Source of the DNA: Streptomyces sp. MspMP-M5
GTDB taxonomy: Bacteria; Actinomycetota; Actinomycetes; Streptomycetales; Streptomycetaceae
Direction of reading: 5' to 3'
DNA: 64,000 nucleotides
NCBI RefSeq assembly: GCF_000373585.1
Contig: NZ_KB891918.1
Location: forward strand, 204,133 to 268,132
Shown: positions 60,422 through 64,000 of the stretch, piece after piece
How the letters are laid out: each line of letters begins with the position of its first letter
How positions within the stretch are numbered: position 1 is the first letter of the stretch
Program-made: the position numbers and the translations under genes
The notes under the pieces: model-generated
Database searches by the model: none
The model's input: the letters and a program-made list of their open reading frames with translations, nothing else
Told to the model about the DNA's origin: nothing

Positions 60422-60443
60422 TATTGGACCACTCGATCCAATA
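60422..60443 (+). promoter_or_regulatory. TetR operator 1 (upstream of tetR)
   Basis: TATTGGA and TCCAATA form a perfect inverted repeat spaced by 8 bases, 18 bases before the TetR start. It matches operator 2 at 61116-61137 in T-TTG-ACC and ATCCAA-A positions. Confidence 0.75.
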
Positions 60444-60460
60444 AGTGTTACGGTCCTTCC

Positions 60461-61045
60461 ATGGCTCGACCCAGGAAGTTCGACGAGGGGCGGGCGGTCG
60501 ACGCCGCGATGGAGGCGTTCTGGGCCGCCGGCTATGAAGCGACGTCCACCCAGGACCTGTGCGACGCCACGGGCCTCGGACGCAGCAGCATCTACAACAC
60601 CTTCAAGAGCAAGCACGACCTCTTCGAGCGCGCCCTGGCCCGCTATATGGAGCGCAAGAACGGCGAACTCGCCGAACTCCTCGACAGCGACACCCTCACC
60701 GCCCGCCAGAAGCTCCGCGCCGTCCTCCAGCGCGTCATCGACGAGGAGTTCACCCGCCACCCCGACGGCCGCGGCTGCCTCGTCGTCAACACCGCCGTCG
60801 AGGTCTCGTCCCACGACGCCCCGGTGGCCGCCACCCTGGAACGGGACTACGGCCTGCGCCTGGAGATGATCCGCGCCGTGATCGAGTCCGGCCGGCGCGA
60901 CGGCGACATCGCCCCCGACAAGGACTCCCGCACCCTCGCCCACCTCCTCATCGCCTCGATCGCCGGCCTCCGCGTCTCGGCCCGCGCCGGCGTCGACCGC
61001 ACCGCCCTGGAGAGCGTCGCAGACGCCGCCCTGACGGCCTTCTGA
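60461..61045 (+). CDS. TetR-family regulator of the adjacent MFS pump
   Basis: A 194-residue repressor. The helix-turn-helix is STQDLCDATGLGRSSIYNTFKSKHDLF, preceded by AMEAFWAAGYEAT. Matching operators lie in front of it and in front of the MFS gene, so it most likely represses both. ATG 60461 sits directly after CGGTCCTTCC. Codon use is normal. It interrupts the pilus locus. Confidence 0.92.
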   Translation: MARPRKFDEGRAVDAAMEAFWAAGYEATSTQDLCDATGLGRSSIYNTFKSKHDLFERALARYMERKNGELAELLDSDTLTARQKLRAVLQRVIDEEFTRHPDGRGCLVVNTAVEVSSHDAPVAATLERDYGLRLEMIRAVIESGRRDGDIAPDKDSRTLAHLLIASIAGLRVSARAGVDRTALESVADAALTAF

Positions 61046-61115
61046 CGCCAACCGCCCAGGGGTGACGGGATGGTCCCGCCCCTCCCGCGAGCCACCCTGC
61101 CTCACCATGGCCAAG

Positions 61116-61137
61116 TTTTGAACCGACCTATCCAAAA
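61116..61137 (+). promoter_or_regulatory. TetR operator 2 (upstream of MFS gene)
   Basis: TTTTGAACC and ATCCAAAA arms, embedded in the wider inverted repeat GTTTTG / CAAAAC. Same 22-bp length and conserved positions as operator 1. It lies 94 bases before the MFS start. Confidence 0.7.
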
Positions 61138-61231
61138 CCAATCGACGACACCCATCACCGGTCAACCGACCACCCACCACCGGCCGTTGACCACCCCCAC
61201 CGTCCAACCCACTTCCCCCAGGAATCCACCC

Positions 61232-62449
61232 ATGCCCCTTGCCGTCCACCTCCTCGGCCTGGCGATCTTCGCCCAGGGAACCTCCGAGTTCATGCTCTCC
61301 GGCCTGCTCCCCAACATCGCCACCGACCTCGGCGTCTCCCTCTCCGACGCCGGCCTGCTGATCTCCGCGTTCGCCATCGGCATGGTCGTCGGCGCCCCCG
61401 TGCTCGCCGTCGCCACCCTCCGCGTCCCGCGCCGCACCGCGCTCATCGCCTTCCAACTGGTCTTCGTCGCGGGCCATGTGGTCGGCGCACTGGCCCCCGG
61501 TTACGGCGTGCTCTTCGCGACCCGAATCGTCAGCGCCGTCGCCTACGCCGGCTTCTGGGCGGTGGCCGCCGCGACCGCGGTGTCCCTGGTGCCGCAGGAA
61601 GTGAAGGGCCGGGCGATGTCCGTGGTCGCGATGGGGCTCACCCTCGCCACCGTCGTGGGCGTCCCCGCCGGAACGGTCCTCAGTCAGCACGCCGGCTGGC
61701 GCACCGCCTTCTGGGCCGTCGCCGCCCTCACCCTCCTCAGTGCCCTCTCCCTCCGCGCCGCCCTCCCCGCCGTCGCCGGCGGCACCGAACTGCCCAACCT
61801 GCGCCGTGAGTTGACCGGTCTGGCCTGCCCCCGGCTCTGGCTCTCCTACCTCATCACCACCCTGACCTTCGGCGCCGGCGTGGTCACCTTCAGCTATCTC
61901 GCCCCGCTCCTGACCGAGGTGACCGGACTCCCCGCCGGCTGGGTCCCCGCCGTCCTCGCCCTCTACGGCATCGGCGGCCTGATCGGCATCACCGTCGGCG
62001 GCCGCTACGCCGACTCCGCCCCGCTGCGCACCCTCATCGTCGGCGCCGCTCTGCTCACCCTGGCCTCCGCCGCCCTGGCCCGCACCGCCGCCCATCTCCC
62101 CGTCACCCTGGTCCTGGTCCCCGTCCTCGGCTTCACCGCCTACCTCGTCAACCCCGTCGTGCAGTCCCGGGTCTTCCGCCTCGCCCCCGACGCCCCCACC
62201 CTCGTCCCCGCGGTGAACACCTCGGCCTTCAACGTCGGCATCACCCTCACCCCGATGCTCGGCGGCCTGACCATCGACGCCGGCCTCGGCCTCCCCTCCG
62301 TCGCCTGGGTCGGCGCCGCCACCGGCCTCCTCGGCCTCGCCGCCACGGCCTGGGCCGCCACCCTCGAACGCCGCAACCGCCCCGCGCCGCCGCCGCTCAC
62401 CGCCACACCCCGCACCCCCGTCACCACCGCCGCCACCACCGATTCCTGA
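61232..62449 (+). CDS. MFS efflux transporter (Cmx/CmlR-like)
   Basis: A 405-residue, 12-helix drug:H+ antiporter like the Cmx/CmlR chloramphenicol exporters. N-terminal LLGLAIFAQGTSEFMLSGLL is the family start. The motif GAPVLAVATLRVPRRTALI lies between helices 2 and 3, and VVGVPAGTVLSQHAGWRTAF corresponds to motif C. The tail is Thr/Pro-rich. ATG 61232 follows AGGAA. Controlled by the TetR protein, as inferred from operators. Confidence 0.9.
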   Translation: MPLAVHLLGLAIFAQGTSEFMLSGLLPNIATDLGVSLSDAGLLISAFAIGMVVGAPVLAVATLRVPRRTALIAFQLVFVAGHVVGALAPGYGVLFATRIVSAVAYAGFWAVAAATAVSLVPQEVKGRAMSVVAMGLTLATVVGVPAGTVLSQHAGWRTAFWAVAALTLLSALSLRAALPAVAGGTELPNLRRELTGLACPRLWLSYLITTLTFGAGVVTFSYLAPLLTEVTGLPAGWVPAVLALYGIGGLIGITVGGRYADSAPLRTLIVGAALLTLASAALARTAAHLPVTLVLVPVLGFTAYLVNPVVQSRVFRLAPDAPTLVPAVNTSAFNVGITLTPMLGGLTIDAGLGLPSVAWVGAATGLLGLAATAWAATLERRNRPAPPPLTATPRTPVTTAATTDS

Positions 62450-62477
62450 CCGCCAACACCCCACGCCCCAGCGGCGA

Positions 62478-62858
62478 TCAGCCCCACCAGCTCACTCGCC
62501 CGCCCTCGTTCCCGGTCCGCAGCCGCACCCGCACCCCGCGGCGCACCCCCCACCCGGCCATCGTCCCGGCCTCCGCCTCCAGCACATGCCGGGCCCGCAG
62601 CCGCGGCCGCCCCAACCGCCACGGCCGCAGGGTGCACACGTCCACCACCACCAAGTCCCGGTTCAGATAGGCCACATCGATCGCGAACCGCATCCGGAAC
62701 GTGTGCACCCCGCTCGCCGGAGTCAGCAACAGCGCCCCGGCGATCCCGTCCCGCCCCAGCAACCCCCGCGTCCGGGCCCGATACGACGCCGCGATCTCCA
62801 CCGGAACCCGCGCCCCGGCAACCTCCAGAACGCCCCGGCCATCCACCCAACTCCCCAT
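62478..62858 (-). CDS. DUF192 family protein
   Basis: A 126-residue DUF192 protein. The blocks ASYRARTRGLLGRDGIAGAL, FRMRFAIDVAYLNRDLVVVD and RHVLEAEAGTMAGWGVRRG are the family signature. Many members are exported, but no signal peptide is seen here. ATG 62858. The prepilin peptidase gene starts divergently only 43 bases away, so they may share regulation. In actinobacteria DUF192 genes are often found beside Flp pilus genes, as I recall. Confidence 0.85.
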   Translation of the reverse strand: MGSWVDGRGVLEVAGARVPVEIAASYRARTRGLLGRDGIAGALLLTPASGVHTFRMRFAIDVAYLNRDLVVVDVCTLRPWRLGRPRLRARHVLEAEAGTMAGWGVRRGVRVRLRTGNEGGRVSWWG

Positions 62859-62900
62859 GCCCGCAAGTTCTATCAACCGCCGCGCTCTAGGGTCGAGCCC

Positions 62901-63638
62901 GTGCCCGTCACCCTGATCGCCCTCGCCGCCGCCTACGGAGCTGCCACCGGGCTCCTCCTGCCACGCCCCGCGCACCGCCTCTCCGTGGAACCGGAGGAGA
63001 ACTGGCGCGCACACTGCCCTGAGGGTCATCCGCTCACCGGCGCGGCCCGCGGCTGGCTGGGCCCGGCCCACTGCCCGGACTGCCGGGCGCCCTACGGGCC
63101 GGCCGCACCGCCGACCGCGGCCGCCACCGCACTCGCCTGCGCGGCCCTCGCGACGACCGCCGGCCCCCGCCCGGAGCTCGCCGCCTGGCTGCTGATGACC
63201 CCCCTCGCCGTCCTCCTGACGCTCGTCGACCGCCGGGTGCAGCGCCTCCCCGACGTCCTGACCCTGCCCCTGGCCGGGACCGCGGCCGCCGCGCTCGGCG
63301 CCGTCGGCTGGCTCACCGGCGCCCCCGGCAGCTGGCTGCGCGCCCTCCTCGGCGGCCTCGCCCTGGCCGCCGGCTACCTGCTCCTCCACCTCCTCAACCC
63401 CGCGGGCCTCGGCCTCGGCGACGTCAAGCTGGCGCTCGGCCTGGGCGTCGCCCTTGGGTGGTACGGCTGGCCCACACTGATCACCGGAGGCGCGGCCGGC
63501 CTGCTGCTCGGCGCCCTCTACGCGGCACTCCTCCTGCTCAGCGGCCGCACCGACCGCAAGGCGACCCTGCCCCTGGGCCCGTTCATGATCATCGGCGCCT
63601 TCTGTGCCCTCCTGATGGGCGCCGCCGCACCCGCCTAG
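62901..63638 (+). CDS. Prepilin peptidase (A24 family)
   Basis: Processes Flp pilin and the TadE-like proteins. The 245-residue membrane protein has the two active-site aspartates in LTLVDRRVQRLPD and the GxGD motif GLGLGDVKLALGLGVALGW. A short cytoplasmic loop with cysteines (AHCPEGH and AHCPDCRAPYG) precedes the catalytic half. Seven or so membrane segments fit the family. GTG 62901 is preceded by CTAGGGTCGAGCCC, a possible -10 or weak ribosome site, and the leader is short. The gene lies 6 kb downstream of the tad genes. Confidence 0.9.
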   Translation: MPVTLIALAAAYGAATGLLLPRPAHRLSVEPEENWRAHCPEGHPLTGAARGWLGPAHCPDCRAPYGPAAPPTAAATALACAALATTAGPRPELAAWLLMTPLAVLLTLVDRRVQRLPDVLTLPLAGTAAAALGAVGWLTGAPGSWLRALLGGLALAAGYLLLHLLNPAGLGLGDVKLALGLGVALGWYGWPTLITGGAAGLLLGALYAALLLLSGRTDRKATLPLGPFMIIGAFCALLMGAAAPA

Positions 63639-63704
63639 CCACGCCGTCCGCCCCGCGATGCGCAAAGCACCCCTTCCGTGGGGTTATGGTGGAAGCCCCC
63701 CCTC

Positions 63705-63736
63705 GGGCCGGTCCGTATCCCCCCACGGACCGGCCC
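63705..63736 (+). terminator. Intrinsic terminator after prepilin peptidase gene
   Basis: GGGCCGGTCCGT pairs perfectly with ACGGACCGGCCC over an 8-nt loop, followed by GCTTTTCG. It lies 67 bases past the stop. Confidence 0.88.
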
Positions 63737-63744
63737 GCTTTTCG

Positions 63745-63965
63745 TTGCACTTGGCTTGCTTCCCACGTTGTCGGGTTTCCCGCCGTGCGGGGTTCGCCTT
63801 TTTGCGCCTGGCGGCGCCATTCCGCTGCGCGGGGCTGTTCGGCCGCGGTGCCGGGCCTGCGGGGCAGGGGTGTGCCGGACTGCTTCGCTTTACGTCCGGC
63901 ACACCCCTGCCCCTCCGGCCCGTCCCCTCCCGTTGGGGGTGGGAAAGACGGTGGGTGGGGCGTGT
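63745..63965 (+). repeat. Dispersed repeat copy C with 17-bp hairpin
   Basis: Third copy of the element. It starts TTGCACTTGGCTTG, then CTTCCCACGTTGTCGG, GGGGTTCGCCTT, TGCGCCTGGCGGCG, TCCGCTGCGCGGGGCTGTT and a hairpin with arms 63864-63880 and 63894-63910 (loop TGCTTCGCTTTAC). It ends TCCGGCCCGTCCCCTCCCGT and GGGAAAGACGG. It follows the terminator of the prepilin peptidase gene. Confidence 0.85.
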
Positions 63966-64000
63966 GTGTGAGTGGTCCGGCGCGGGCCGTTTATCAATTG

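Noticed and set aside
1..64000. tRNA, rRNA or riboswitch genes
   Set aside because: No T-loop GGTTCRANYCC context, rRNA block or recognisable riboswitch core was found on reading both strands. A tRNAscan/Infernal run would be decisive.

Overview
The window is high-GC actinobacterial chromosome and almost certainly Streptomyces. The evidence is strong third-position G/C in every gene, mycothiol metabolism (Mca), DrrAB-type transporters, an LAXTG surface protein, a secreted GH18 chitinase with a dre-like site, and many GTG starts with AGGAGG-type ribosome binding sites. From memory, the order cya / enoyl-CoA hydratase / GGDEF protein / hutH / L,D-transpeptidase, then msrA / metB / threonine dehydratase / greA / mca / PEP carboxykinase, resembles the conserved core of the S. 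coelicolor chromosome. I could not run an alignment. I saw no rRNA, tRNA, CRISPR array, intact transposase or PKS/NRPS gene.

Layout. 1-1.1 kb: a gene-free, approximately 1 kb imperfect inverted repeat. 1.2-10.7 kb: adenylate cyclase, enoyl-CoA hydratase, GAF-GGDEF protein, hutH, an LAXTG-anchored protein, an L,D-transpeptidase lipoprotein and a DUF2786 protein. 10.8-18.7 kb: macrolide-type glycosyltransferase, msrA, metB, a small sigma factor with a membrane partner, a MarR regulator and threonine dehydratase. 19-21 kb: a DrrAB-type ABC exporter with a 44-codon ORF wedged between its two genes. 21.2-22.6 kb: two small secreted-peptide genes lying among decayed phage head genes. 22.6-33.5 kb: greA, DUF4307, mca, a membrane-tethered STAND ATPase with TPRs, a DUF255 protein, an oxidoreductase and an amidase. 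33.5-39.5 kb: TetR, TrhA, PEP carboxykinase and an alanine-type aminotransferase. 39.6-47 kb: a divergent D-amino-acid / sugar-acid catabolic cluster (D-aminoacylase, D-serine-dehydratase-like deaminase, PfkB kinase, IclR, RidA, GntP permease). 47-49.3 kb: secreted protease and chitinase. 49.6-63.6 kb: a Flp/Tad-type pilus locus (CpaB, CpaE, two TadE-like pseudopilins, TadA, TadB, TadC, Flp pilin, a TadG-like protein, prepilin peptidase) with a collagen-like protein, a lipoprotein and an OmpA-domain protein. A TetR/MFS efflux pair and a DUF192 gene sit inside it.

How parts fit. The pilus genes from about 49.6 to 57.5 kb are tightly packed and probably one transcript. The pilin has its own upstream region, and the prepilin peptidase lies at the far end. 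The TetR at 60.5 kb has matching operators in front of itself and the MFS gene. The D-amino-acid cluster is arranged around one divergent promoter region carrying IclR-like palindromes.

The most unusual signals are four. First, a dispersed repeat of about 220-300 bp has three copies (37.5, 57.5 and 63.8 kb), each straight after a gene stop. Each copy carries a long hairpin whose two arms have changed together, and its conserved edge motif also occurs at the outer end of the 1 kb inverted repeat. Second, two small ORFs (44 and 27 codons) are joined to both neighbours by stop/start overlaps. Third, there is a decayed prophage head module next to greA. Fourth, the pilus locus carries an atypical set of accessory proteins.
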